Source of the DNA: Paragorgia papillata
Lineage: Eukaryota; Cnidaria; Anthozoa; Scleralcyonacea; Coralliidae
DNA: 64,000 nucleotides
Assembly (NCBI GenBank): GCA_035771165.1
Contig: JAWNZC010000308.1
Location: 30,189 to 94,188 of the forward strand
Direction: 5' to 3'
Shown here: piece by piece, positions 52,366 through 63,650 of the stretch
Numbering within the stretch: the stretch's first letter is position 1
How the letters are laid out: every line of letters starts with the position of its first letter
Translations under genes and position numbers: made by a program
The notes under the pieces: generated by a model
What the model was told of the DNA's origin: nothing
Seen by the model: the letters and a program-made list of their open reading frames with translations, nothing else
The model's database searches: none

Positions 52366-52537
52366 CATAAATGGCCGACGATTTAAAATCCTTTTATGTG
52401 CATATAAATTAGCCCCTTTGACCTCGTTTTAGAGTAAAGATTCTTTTGAATTTCACACATGAAAACGAGTTCAGAGGGGCTAATTTATATGCACATAAAA
52501 GAATATTAATTTCACAGTCATTTATGAATATGGCCTA
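52366..52537. mobile_element. palindromic MITE in an intron
   Basis: The left ATAAATGGCCGACGATTTAA with TATGTGCATATAAATTAGCC and the right GGCTAATTTATATGCACATA to TTATGAATATGGCC are complementary over about 60 bp. Confidence 0.6.
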
Positions 52538-52828
52538 TACAGTAGTATTTACTAATTAATGTTGTACACAACAAGCTCTGACAGTCAACTTGTATATTGA
52601 AAGGCAATAATGATGAGGACAAGTTGTCTGATCATTTTAGTAAAAAACCAACTAGGTAAACAATTGTGTTGAATCCAAAAACCTACTATTTTTACCACTG
52701 GTGGTCTGTTCTTATTTATAGACAGTGACTGAGCACAGTTAATTCAGAATGAAGATTTTGTATAATTAGTTCAATAGTTGGTTTATACTAATTATTAGCA
52801 AGGACTACAATATACACTGTAAAAATGT

Positions 52829-52875
52829 ACAGTATAGTACAGTACAGTACAGTACAGTACAGTACAGTACAGTAT
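52829..52875. repeat. (AGTAC)n microsatellite
   Basis: At least seven perfect AGTAC pentamers just downstream of the donor of the next exon. Confidence 0.85.
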
Positions 52876-52898
52876 GTACACTGTACATGTAAACTCAC

Positions 52899-53690
52899 AC
52901 AGAGAAATGACTGTTTAGCATGCCAAACTGCTGGGACTTCAACAATATGTTCAAATCTATCTGTCCGGTTATCACATCCAGCTCTTGTCCTCTTTGCACC
53001 TGTTACTCTCTCTGGTCCAAGCAAGTCCCCAGCCAGTGGAACAGAGTGACATTTCAACACTTCTGATGCATAATTAGAAACATCTATAGGAGGGCTATTC
53101 TCAGGTAGTGAAGGGAGATCATCTGCTTTAAAAACCTTGACAAGAAATTGGGTCAAACTTTCCAAATACTGGCACACATCTCCAAGTTTGTTCTGGTTGT
53201 AAGGAACAACAGGTAGGTTTATAATTGTTGAGGGTTTTGACATTTCTTCTGAATACTTGTGAATGATGTGTTTTGCCACAGTTCTCTTAATTGACTTCAA
53301 ACATGGGAAATATGTCACCAACACCCTGCTTACTAGAACAATGTATTCTTCTCGAAGTTTCTGTAATTCACTCTTGGATGGCAGATAATTCTTATTTTCA
53401 AAGTTTTTTATGTTGGGAACAATTGGCTTTGAATCATCTAGGTTTGTACTTGGAACTCGGTCAAATGTAACAAACTGAGTAATCCAGTGCATGTCAGAAT
53501 TCTTGTTGCCTTTGAGTATTATGTTCTTCAGAACCTTGAAGTCAAAGTTGTCGAAAATAACTCTCATTTCATGGTTATTTTTAATCATTTTTCTGCCATG
53601 TTGAACTGAACTAGCACCCATACTATCTAACATATTACGATATGTTGCACGGGTCTGACTTATGCCAAGGACATTCAGTCTCTGAAATGT
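52899..53690 (-). CDS. DUF6589-like transposase gene, catalytic exon
   Basis: Acceptor TTTTGTAG|ACATTTCAG (starts at 53690), donor CTCTGT|GTGAGT (ends at 52899); 792 nt, phase 0 on both sides. It contains VIFDNFDF (first acidic motif), NSDMHWITQFVTFDRVP, the helical 'LREEYIVLVSRVLVTYFPCL' and 'IIHKYSEEMSKPS', and VPLAGDLLGPERVTGAKRTR with a second conserved Asp, then WHAKQSFLC. This order (D-x-D..., GD-x-L...R, ...EH in the last exon) fits an RNase H-like DDE transposase core; the catalytic assignment is inferred. Confidence 0.75.
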
Positions 53691-53990
53691 CTACAAAACA
53701 GATTTAAACTGGATATAAGCATAGCTGTTATATATATACAGGATATATATATTCTCACTACCATAACATAAAAGAGGACAAACACATACACAGAGATACT
53801 GTAGTGGTATTATAATATACATGTAGATAGGATAAAACAAAGTTGTGGCTACTTGGTTACTTATCTATCAATAGAAATCATACTGTCAAGTAGAAATTTA
53901 AAGTAACATAAAGAAATAAACTTATTTAAAAAAAACCTAATTAGTAATAATTATATACATCTAAAGGATTATAATGTAAATTGACAGTAC

Positions 53991-54466
53991 CTTATTAGTG
54001 GCATGACCAATTCCAAGGATCATTGTCACAACCTTTTGAATTAGGCTAAGCTGCTTCCATCGTCCATTCATCATAACACCATATGCCATACAAAGACTTG
54101 GAAGTTGTCCACCCTTCTCTTTCATATGACTGGAGTGCTTACAGTAGCCATAACATCAAGTAGGAATGGTGTCTTGTCTTTCATCTCTTGTATTATTTTA
54201 TCCCATCTAAAATGTTCAAGAGCATCCTGAGTATCTTTACTTGGGACAAGAAGAACTGATGCTTCTTTATTACCACAATTCTTTACACAAAGCTGTTGAC
54301 ACTGACTATCAAGTTCTTTCAAAAGGTCATATTTGACACTTGCTTTAACAACAGGTATTGACATGATTTCTTTACTTATCTCAGTAGGAATGCCACGTTG
54401 TGTGGTCGAGGTTAGCCTTATGATTTGCTTTTTATCAAGTTGCTTGTAGGCATTGATTGTTTTGAG
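53991..54466 (-). CDS. DUF6589-like transposase gene, N-terminal exon with a frameshift
   Basis: Acceptor TAATTTCAG|CTCAAAAC (starts at 54466), donor AATAAG|GTACTG (ends at 53991). The first part reads LKTINAYKQLDKKQ... to LLDVMATVSTPV; near 54125 the frame must change to continue as HMKEKGGQLPSLCMAYGVMM...HATNK. No splice pair can explain the shift (it would need a 13-nt intron), so it is a frameshift lesion or a sequence error. Confidence 0.65.
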
Positions 54467-54654
54467 CTGAAATTAATCAAATTATAAAATAAAAGGATCT
54501 AATGAGTAATGGTGCAAGGGATGCTATTCATCAGCAAAAATATACAATACTGTACATGCACACACATTCACAAGTGATTACAGAAACAAACTAAAAAAAT
54601 TAAACTTTAAATTATTAAGATTCCTAAACCATAGTCAGATGCATATATCAAAGA

Positions 54655-55035
54655 GAAAGAGAAAGCTTTTTAAAGGGCATGATATGCAAAGAACATCACT
54701 TAGACATCACACTGTATAATGACGTGTTGGAAAATTATGCCTATTCTTGCAATAATTCAAGTAAATCACTTGAAACTTTTCATATATAGTGTCCTGTGAT
54801 ACACAGAAGCACATGCACAGTTAATAGTGATTTCGTTAAATAATTTCAAATTGATATTCAAGATTTTCCAACAAGTCATTATGCAGTGTGACGTCTAAGT
54901 GATGTTATTTATATATAAAACCAATCTCAATATCTAAAGAACGAAGTGAGATATGGAAGAGCTGCAAACGACCATCTTTATAACTTCAAAAGTTCTTTTA
55001 AATAAGGGAGTCTCTCTCAAACTTATTTTTTGGCC
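54655..55035. mobile_element. diverged relative of the 32337/49520 MITE family
   Basis: Inverted pairs ATAATGACGTGTTGGAAAA / TTTTCCAACAAGTCATTATG and ATCACTTAGACATCACACT / AGTGTGACGTCTAAGTGAT, with words (ATATCTAAAGAACGAAG) like those in the other two copies. Borders not defined. Confidence 0.5.
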
Positions 55036-55148
55036 CTAGTATGGACCTTGGTATGTACATGTACTGTATTATATAATGTATATTGATTAATTTACATGTA
55101 TATATAATCTTATAGAAACTATAACTACATCATAAAAGCATACCATAC

Positions 55149-55238
55149 CTGAGGATTCCGAAGACCACTGTTCATTAGTATTTCATAACCCTTGCTTTTT
55201 AGGTTTTCGTTGCACTGGCCTTGGTCAGACGAGTCAAA
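55149..55238 (-). CDS. DUF6589-like transposase gene, 90-bp exon
   Basis: Acceptor ATTTTTAG|TTTGACTCG, donor CCTCAG|GTATGG; 30 codons in phase 0 (FDSSDQGQCNENLKSKGYEI...GLRNPQ). Too short for recognition alone; placed by splice sites and phase between the flanking exons. Confidence 0.5.
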
Positions 55239-55345
55239 CTAAAAATAATCATGATACATGTACACTTTATATTTACATGAATGATTATACTGCAAATCGA
55301 GTCATTTTCATGGTATGAAAATGTTTAAATAAAAGTATAGCATAC

Positions 55346-55430
55346 CTCGTTTTCTTCCTGAATATCTGGGATCAGTGGTACGTCATTCGAAGCTTTTGGT
55401 AAACTTTCGTGATGTATTACAGGAAAAAGG
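55346..55430 (-). CDS. DUF6589-like transposase gene, upstream exon truncated by an insertion
   Basis: Donor AACGAG|GTATGC at 55346. The open frame (VIHHESLPKASNDVPLIPDI...) runs back to 55430, where the TA-flanked element begins. Ignoring that element and keeping one TA, the frame stays open through the 31 host bases at 57368-57398, so the insertion probably hit this exon. Across the second element the same frame meets a TAA, so the exon border lies near there or the gene is further damaged. Confidence 0.45.
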
Positions 55431-55986
55431 TACGGTGGCCCGTATGTGCAATACACAAAAGAGAATATCAATACACAAACAAAAGTTTCAATTCACAAGT
55501 AAATTAGCCGATACACATTACAAAGTATCGATTCACTGAAACGAATTTCAATACACAACAAAGTTTCGCGCAATACACAACAATAAATATTTTCAGTACG
55601 TAATAAATTCTTTCCACAAATGCACAACAAAGTATCATGCGACACACAATAGTGTAATTCGATACACAACAAAGACTAGACTCTCGATACACAACGAAAA
55701 GTTTTCGATACACAACAAGAAGTTGCATCTGGGAATCTCAGGGACAATAGGGGACAGAGGAAGAACAGAGCAATATGATCCAAGATAAACCATTCTGTGG
55801 TCTAAATATACCATCTCACCTTGACATCTCTCACCTGAGAGTTCAGTGAGATTTTCAGTCGCGTCATGTTTAATTTTTGTATTTCTTTGAGCTCGAGACA
55901 ATATATGTTCTGTACTTCTGTTGTATAATTGTGGAAGCTCTATGAAGGAATCATTTATCCATTGCCCAGCCTGCGGGAAGGAAAAG

Positions 55987-56150
55987 GTGATTCCCTCTCT
56001 CGAAGACCAGAGAACGTGAGCTGGAAGTGCGATCCTCGTTCTTCTTTCTTAAAAGAAGAATATGAAGGAACAGATGAACTTCTGCTTTGAGAGAGGTTCG
56101 TTCACCTAACACCTGCTTCACGTTCTCTGGTCTTCCAGAGAGGGAATCAC
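55987..56150. mobile_element. nested palindrome (GTGATTCCCTCTCTCG ends)
   Basis: GTGATTCCCTCTCTCGAAGAC and GTCTTCCAGAGAGGGAATCAC are inverted, followed inward by CAGAGAACGTGA / TCACGTTCTCTG. Present only in the left half of element 1; the right half keeps a shorter remnant near 56745-56830. Confidence 0.55.
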
Positions 56151-56461
56151 AATTATTGTTGCTAGTACTGGCTGTAGTACTGGCACCAGCAGTATCGCCC
56201 CTTTTCCAAACACATGAACAATCGCAACTTGTAAAATAAGAAGTTGACCAAAAAAATATTCGTTAAGGCAAACTTTACCGTGTATACTGAGCCTCTATTT
56301 GCTAGCCCTCCTAAGAGGGCCATCCCTCTTGAGTGCGTTTACATGGGAAATTTGCCGGCCCTCTTGTCATGTTACAAGGAATTACGCTAAGATGCGGGAT
56401 CTCGGCAAAGAGGGCTAGCCTTACCAAGAGGGCTGGCCCTCCTCCATATAAACACCCCTTT

Positions 56462-56736
56462 TAGGCCTGCGCTAAACGTCGCACAATAGACGACTTTAAT
56501 TCAGACGAATTTAATTCCGAGTAACTTCGTCGGTAAGAATGCAACGTAAATGCGACTACGTCGAGTTAAAGGTCGAATTGTCACACACATTAGAGAAACA
56601 TTTAATTTGACATGTCGACGACGCGACGATATTAAACTCGTCGTGCAAGTCGAACACGCATCATCGTCGCGTTATCCGTCTGTGACTCAGACGAATTTAA
56701 TTGCCGAGAATTTTGCGACGTTTAGCTCAGGCCTTA
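56462..56736. mobile_element. nested MITE (TAGGCCTGCGCTAAACGTCG ends)
   Basis: The left TAGGCCTGCGCTAAACGTCG and the right GCGACGTTTAGCTCAGGCCTTA are inverted. CpG-rich centre with CAGACGAATTTAATT repeated near both ends. Frame 56550-56744 is not a gene. The preceding bases 56270-56460 form another small inverted repeat (GTTTACATGG.../...CCATATAAAC with GAGGGC words). Confidence 0.6.
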
Positions 56737-58282
56737 CTCCTTAGTCGGCTGGAAGTGCGCTCTTCGTTCTTCTTCTTTTTCTTTCTTAAAAGAAAAATAT
56801 GAAGGAACAGCTTCACGTTCTCTCACAGGCTGGGCAATAGATAAACGATTTCTTCATAGAGCTTCCACAATTATACAACAGAACATTGTCTCGAGCTCAA
56901 AGACTGAAATACAAAAATTAAACATGACGCGACTGAAAATCTCACTGAACTCTCAGGTGAGAGATGTCAAGGTGAGATTGTATATTTAGACCACAGAATG
57001 GTTTATCTTGGATCATATTGCTCAGCTCTGTTCTTCCTCTGTCCCCTATTGTCCCTGAGATTCCCAGATGCAACTTCTCGTTGTGTATCGAAAAACTTTC
57101 CGTTGTGTATCGAGAGTCTTAGTCTTTGTTGTGTATCGAATTACACTATTGTGTGTCGCATGATACTTTGTTGTGCATTTGTGGACAGAATTTATTACGT
57201 ACTGAAAATATTTATTGTTGTGTATTGCGCGAAACTTTGTTGTGTATTGAAATTCGTTTCAGTGAATCGATACTTTGTAATGTGTATCGGCTAATTTACT
57301 TGTGAATTGAAACTTTTGTTTGTGTACTGATATTTTCTTTTGTGTATTGCACATACGGGCCACCGTAGTTACTCGCCTGTAGCAAGACATCGCCTTTTTA
57401 CGGTGGCCCGTAAGTGCAATGCACAAAACAAAATATCAGTGCACAAACAAAAGTTCGAATGCACAACAAAATAAAGCGCAATGCACAACGACAAAATTTA
57501 CCCCTAATGCACGACAAAATTTTCCCCAATGCACGACAAAATGTACGACGATGCACTGAATGCAGAACAAAATTTACAGCAATGCACAACAAAGTTTAAC
57601 CCAGTGCACAACAAAAATTAAACGAGATGCACAACAAAAAGTTTTGCTTAAATAAGTGTGCTTGTATCTTGACGTAACTGTGGTTAGAGTTACTCAGCAG
57701 ATTTATTTCTCTTGCGCAAATAAACGTGATTGTTGTGAGATATTTCTCTTGCGTAAATTAATAAATGTGCAGTCACGGTTGATAACGCAGGGGCGGATCT
57801 AGAAATTTTGATACCTTAGTCAAACTTGCAGTGGGTCCAGATCTAGGTGGGTCCGGGGGCATGCTCCCCCGGAAAATTTTTGAAATTTGGATCTCTGAAA
57901 TGGCATTTCCCGTATTCTGACAGCACTTTTGAGCAAAATTTTAAATGTTTTAAAACATGTTTTTAATGGGATATTTTATCATTTTCAAGAAAGGTTTTGT
58001 CCAAATTGGACTTTGATATTTTAAGACTAAGTTTTTCCAGGAATGGGGGTGGGGAAATCCAATAAACAGTAGAAAGATATGTGGTCACATGCTAGTATAA
58101 AAAAGTTCACTGTTTCGCCCTATGTCAGAGCTCATCAGCATGCCTAGGAAACACCATGGTAACGCAGTGAATCCAACATGGACAGCGGCCCAACCAACAC
58201 ACAAGTGAAGGTCTAGCTGGGGTTTGAAATCAGAGTTTTCCTTCTCCTAGGTGGGCTGCCTTCCATGGCTGTTGAGCCCCAC

Positions 58283-58745
58283 CTACCCAGAGCTGTCTGG
58301 TTTTCAGGCGCCAGATACCCGCCTTTTACACCTCAACCCAAGTAGACAATGTCTGGTTAGGAGAAGCTTTTGTTAATGACCATAATGGAACATTTCATGG
58401 ACATAGAGGAGCTCAACTCTCTACATCATCCCGGTCATTCTAACCCCTATCTAATACACCACTACCCATCCCCCTACTAACCCATGTTACTGTGAGCTGT
58501 CTGGTTTTCAGGCGCCAGATACCCGCCTTTTACACCTCAACCCAAGCAGACAATGTCTGGTTAGGAGAAGCTTTTGTTAATGACCATAATGGGACATTTC
58601 ATGGACATAGAGGAGCTCAACTCTCTACATCATCCTGGTCATTCCAACCCCCCATCTAATACACCACTACCCATCCCCCTACTAACCCATGTTACTATGA
58701 GCTGTCTGGTTTTCAGGCACCAGCAACCCAAGTTCAATTCCTGCC
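58283..58745. repeat. tandem repeat, about 211-bp unit, two copies plus a start
   Basis: GAGCTGTCTGGTTTTCAGGC begins at about 58283, 58494 and 58699. Copies 1 and 2 are nearly identical through GTAGACAATGTCTGGTTAGG, GGAGCTCAACTCTCTACATC and CCCATGTTACT. The third breaks off after about 45 bp. Non-coding. Confidence 0.8.
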
Positions 58746-58916
58746 AGTGCAATTATCATTTCACCTTAGCTCAGAAAATTAGCTTATGTAGAAACGTCAC
58801 AGATATTTACTCCTTAGCTTTCAATCTGTTCCCCCAGACCTTATTACTTACTGTATATGTTTAAAAGTTATATGTAATAACGTATAATATACATGTACAT
58901 GAAATACACTGTAGTT

Positions 58917-61900
58917 TTACAACTTCAGTTCTAATCTTCGATTGCCAAAGGAAAATTTATTTATTACATCTTGAACATCAGGTTCAATTTCCTGATGAAT
59001 TTGCATGAGTGCAAGGCCATTCAAGCGGGTTTCAACCATAGTGCTCCTGTTATAGGTTTTTAACATACGTAAAGCTGAGATGGAACGCTCACACTCACAG
59101 GATGTTACAGGGAGAGTAGCTAAGATACGAAGAGCTATTTTGATGTTTTCAAATGCATCAAAATTTAAAGCCTTAAGCGTAGAAGCAGCACTGTCAGGTT
59201 GTGACCCCTTGTAAGTTTCCCAATATTTTTGCCACAGCTCCAATTCAGCATCCAATGCCAAGGCATTTGGAAGATCGTCTTCATAAAAATTGGTGAAGAT
59301 TTTAAATTTTTCTTTCCAACTCTGATCATCTGAATTGCAGGTATTTAACAAAGAAATCATTTTGGAAGGTACAACACTGAAACCATAGTAAGCATTAACC
59401 TTACTGAAGTCAAATCTAGTTTTGAGATCAGAGTTCAGGTGGTCTACGAGTGGAATTGTAATAACCCTCTTATAGTATTCAGAGGCATTGGAGGCTGGGA
59501 GGTTACATCTGGTAGTCTGTCAGCTAGCAATTCTTGGCATTTTCTCTTCTATGTCAACTTTAGCAGCCAAAGCAACTGCTTGGCTGTACCAGGTGTCATG
59601 GTAAAAATTAATTTGATCTCGCACTCTAATTCCTAAACCTTTTAGTGCATCAATCAAATGCATGCCATCCATGACATCATTGACTTTAGACTGTAGCAAC
59701 TGAGTTACAGGTAGAGTCAAGTCCAAAATATTCCTACTAATAACAAGAGCAACAATAAATTGAAAAGAAGAAATTAGTGCTAAAAAAGATGTTGCTTTAG
59801 ATGAAGTGGCTGGGTTACACACTCTCTCAGCATTTAAGCTCATTTCACTTAAAGTAAAAAAAATTGGGACAAACAATTCCTGGAACAAATCCATTCCATC
59901 AACTCGCTCAATCCACCTTGTCCTACAAACATCTTTTAATTTCATTTTGTTTGAATCTGGGCAATATTTTAGAACATTTTTCTCAAGAAGCATTTGGCGT
60001 CCATCTGACAAGTTAAAAAAGTATGACAATTCCTTGATTTGAGTGAAGGCATTTCTTACTAGAGGAACAGAACAAGAATCGCATATTGCTAAATTTAATC
60101 TATGACTATAACAATGAGTGTATATTGCTTTCGAGTTTAGACGTAATATGTGAGCTGAAAGACCATTGATGTGACCAGCAACAGCTCCAGCTCCATCATA
60201 CCCTTGGCCTCTACAATCATTAACATTTAAAGATAGATCAGTCAATGCATCCAAAATAAGTTTGGCAAGAGCTGCACCAGATAAACCCCATCTGCAGTGC
60301 AAAAATCGTACAAAATCTTCCCTTATGTTTCTATCATCATCAACGAAATGCAAAACAAGAGACATTTGCTCTTTATTTGAAGAATCTGCTGCTTCATCTG
60401 CAATAATACTAAAAAATTTGTTTCTTTTAACTTCATCAACAATCTTTTCAGTAATAACCTGGCCACAACATTTGATTAAGTCATTTTGAGTGGTCTTGGA
60501 AATATAGGAAGCATTTTTTGGACAATTTTTTAAATGTTCTTCGATGACACTATCACCCCCTCAAACCCTATAATGCAAAAGTTCAACAAAATTACCAACA
60601 CCTCCTTGGGAGTAGGACCCAACCTCAGGATGATATTTTGAATCATCACGATGTCCTCGCAATGGCAAACCAAGACGACCACACAGCTTAATGGTATCAA
60701 CAATTGGTACAAGCTTTTTCTGGTTTTCAAGAATTTGTTTCTTTGCATTCTCATCAACCATTACATCAATTGGTTGGATCTCACCCGATGCTTGACCAAT
60801 AAGTTTTGTAAATAAATTTGATGTACTTTCATGCAATCCTGCTTTTGAAATAGCCTTCGACCCCAAACCAACATGGCGTCTAAAACAAGCACATGCATCA
60901 TTCCAGTATGACATTGGCTCAGAAAATAGTTTTCTAATTTTTGTATTTTTTACTGGATACCGATCTCCAAACAAGACACAAGGAAGACAAAATGCACCAT
61001 CTAAACTAGGAGAGTAACATAACCATGAGTAATCTTTGAACCATTTATAAAGAAAAGATCTACCATCAGTTCTTGGAAAAGAAAAAGACTCGTCAGGCTT
61101 AAAAACATTTTGGATGAGGTCTAATATCTGTGTATTGTCCATGTTTTTGGCTTTTGCTCTGAAATATGCAACATCATATTCATGTCTTAAAATTAAAGTA
61201 GGCTTTGGTGTAAGAATGGATTTCTTCTTACTAGCACCTTGCTGCCCACTTGAACTTGTACTAGGTAAAATTACTTTATTACCAACTGTATTAGATTCTG
61301 CTTGAACAGTAGAAGCAGGTGAGAAAAAAGAAGAAATTTTAGGGGAGGCATCCTTACCAGTGCCCCTAACAGGAGCAACATTACAACTTCGCTTTAGAAT
61401 TTGTGGAGCTGCCTGCCGTGCCTTCCTTTTCACCCTAGTTACCCCAAAGACAATAGGCACAAAATGGTTTGGTTTAAATACTTCACCAGCAGTGACTGCA
61501 CCTTCAAAACTAAACAGTATATGTAGATCATCAGATGCAGTTGCCAAAGGAAGACGAGGGTTTACTTGTTGATTAAATAGTAATTTAAACCTAAGTTCTC
61601 CACAGTCCGGATAGAACAAAGTAATATTTCTATTTGTAACTGAAGAGAGACCAAGTATACAAAGAAAGCTTGCCCATTTTTTATTCTCACAGTTGGAAAT
61701 GGCTTCCACCCTAACTAGGTTTTCTCCAGATAAACCAGAATCCAAGCTATCAAATGAAACGGACATAGGCAAAAGATTGTTTACACTACTACATACTTTC
61801 TCTTTGTGCTTTGCAAAGATAGAATGAAAAGATGGATGATTACAATAAAAGGTGGCATTTAAAAAAAGCTCAATTGATACCGTAACCCTCAGTGTTTCAA

Positions 61901-62548
61901 CAAGGGAATTATCTCCTACCAAGGCCAAGGACGCAGAGCTATAAAGACAATTCCCAGAAGCTTCAGACCTAAAATATTAAGATAACATAATTCCATCAGA
62001 AATCTTGAACTGAGGACGAATGTAAACTACTGTGGAAAGGCAATCTGTGACAAATAATACAAAATTTGTAGTACTTCGCATACTAGCGAGTATCTAGAAT
62101 TGAGACACTACTAAGTAGACGTATATACATAATACATGAAGCTTTAGCGTTGGTTTATGAATATTAATAAAACCAGTGTGCTCTGTCTGCTCAACGCAGA
62201 TTATGCTAATATGAAAGGATATCTAATCAACAAAGGAAGCTAACATGACAGGCAGACTAAGTAACATCGATATTGAATTCATATTGATAAACCACTGTAT
62301 AGATAAGCTTACCTTAGAGCGACATATGGCTTGCTCTTGTCCGCCTTCACGTGCTGTGGTAAATAAGTCGTCTCAGCACCGATATCTCGGTATAATGTCT
62401 TCCCAATCTTCGGGAAATGCTCTCCGGCCGCCAGTACTCGACAAGCACTCATTCTCGCAGACAAATCAACATACATTTGCCGCAAAAGGACATCATCGTT
62501 GCTTTTTAAAGCACACAACGCACGATCTAACAAGCATGTATAAGCCAT
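58917..62548 (-). pseudogene. OTU-domain / hAT (DUF4371-type) fusion transposase with two in-frame TGA codons
   Basis: Exon 1 62548-62313 (MAYTCLLDRALCAL... to VALR; donor CTAAG|GTAAGC), exon 2 61968-58917 (acceptor ATTTTAG|GTCTGAAG). The junction reads into SEASGNCLYSSASLALVGDN, an OTU-type protease start with Cys in GNCLY and a later KPNHFVPIV as candidate His. Then comes a basic/Ser-rich linker (about 61400-61250), the TTF-type region (WLCYSPSLDGAFCLPCVLF), DUF4371, the RNase H-like core (NDCRGQGYDGAGAVAGHINGL, THCYSHRLNL) and the hAT dimerisation end (CECERSISALRMLKTYNRST). TGA codons at 60563-60561 and 59522-59520 interrupt an otherwise continuous frame; both sit where CGA (Arg) is plausible, consistent with CpG decay. 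Confidence 0.8.
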
Positions 62549-62674
62549 GATCGAACAGAATTAGACTGAACGAAGACCTTGCAGACCGCATTTTGCAGGG
62601 TTCCGGTACGGCATACTTTCGGCAAAGCAATCAACCAATCAGATTCAACGATTCGCCTCGTTTTAACCAATCAC

Positions 62675-62960
62675 AATGGCTAAATCGGCCTAAATCCTGC
62701 AAAAATCTAAACCAGTCAGCGCTCGCGATTTGGCTGTTTTGGACCAATGAGAATGGCTAAATCGGCCTAAATCCTGCAAAAATCTAAACCAGTCAGCGCT
62801 CGCGATTTGGCTGTTTTGGACCAATGAGAATGGCTAAATCGGCCTAAATCCTGCAAGAATCGGCCTAAATCCTGCAAAATCTAAACCAGTCAGCGCTCGA
62901 GTTTTGGCTGTTTTGGACTAATGAGAATGAGAATGGCTAAATCGGCTTAAATCCTGCAAC
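62675..62960. repeat. tandem repeat, about 78-bp unit
   Basis: GAATGGCTAAATCGGCCTAA ... GTCAGCGCTCGCGATTTGGC ... GGACCAATGA repeats nearly four times with small indels. It lies inside the hAT element, upstream of its gene, and may be a subterminal or promoter repeat. Confidence 0.8.
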
Positions 62961-63091
62961 ACGTAACGTTACGTAATGTTACTTCACTTCTAAGCATAAA
63001 TATAATATAATATAAAATACATTTTTCGCTTAACAATTTTCACGTTAGTCATCTGACTTACTTGACTAACGCTAAATCCGCCCCTGTAACG

Positions 63092-63650
63092 TATTTCTCT
63101 TGCGTAAACAAATGCGCAGTGATGGTTGTTGTGAAATATGTATTTCTCTTGCGTAAGCAAACGCGCAGTCCGCATGGTTATTTGTAATATGGCTATAATA
63201 ATAATTTATTTCATCACAAGATAATATACATTGTACACATTGATATGAGAAAAAGATTTTTACAGTTATAAAGAAGCACTGTCATGTAATCAGTTTATTC
63301 AGTTAGGAAATTGGAGCGCATATTAATTGAAGATTGAAATGACTAATTAGTTGTGTATCAAGTACTATACTTTCCAGTATTACTGTGCCAATAAAAGTCT
63401 AACTTTGTGATCTATCTTCTTGGCGTCATAGCATGTTTAGTTGCTGCTACTACAGCATTAGGCGATGTAATGTAATGTATGTACGTCACTTTTTGTTTTT
63501 CAGTGATGCTTCAATGATACTAGACACGTTCCATATTATGCTGGAACGCACGGCGTCGCCTTCACCGTTCTATTACAAATGTGAGAATCTGCGTAGTGTT
63601 CAGTTGTGCTGTTGTTGTCCTACCCAAACCCCATTTTTTAAAAACCGAGA
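63092..63650. other. inner right part of TA element 2, no gene
   Basis: Unique A/T-rich sequence between the hAT and the right-arm array. The frame 63433-63675 shows no family resemblance. Confidence 0.4.

Larger units (their letters stand above)
55431..57367. mobile_element. TA-flanked foldback element 1 (CGGTGGCCCGTATG ends, ATACACA arrays)
   Basis: The left TACGGTGGCCCGTATGTGC and the right GCACATACGGGCCACCGTA. The arms are nearly complementary for about 620 bp (left to about 56100, right from about 56740). The first 300 bp of each arm is an array of about a dozen CAATACACAA / CGATACACAAC words. The centre holds a nested palindrome (55987-56150) and a nested MITE (56462-56736). TA on both sides is read as target duplication (Tc1/mariner-type); it could instead be part of the ends. 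Confidence 0.8.
57788..63086. mobile_element. hAT element, 5.3 kb, 5-bp target duplication
   Basis: The left CAGGGGCGGATCTAG and the right CTAAATCCGCCCCTG. The flanking direct repeat TAACG (57783-57787 and 63087-63091) is 5 bp, as in the hAT5 group rather than the usual 8 bp. It encodes an OTU-hAT fusion transposase on the minus strand (58917-62548), and carries a 205-211-bp tandem repeat at one end and a 78-bp tandem repeat at the other. Confidence 0.85.

Noticed and set aside
55431..55730. Cys/Val-rich frames such as 55504-55728 minus and 56998-57294 plus as small secreted proteins
   Set aside because: They are translations of the ATACACA arrays and appear as mirror images in both arms; the same holds for the frames at 57398-57599 and 63672-63983.
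58917..62548. TGA recoded as a sense codon
   Set aside because: The GT31, RecQ and Polinton genes read normally with TGA excluded, one Polinton gene ends with TGA, and both transposase TGA codons sit at likely CGA sites, so mutation is the simpler explanation.
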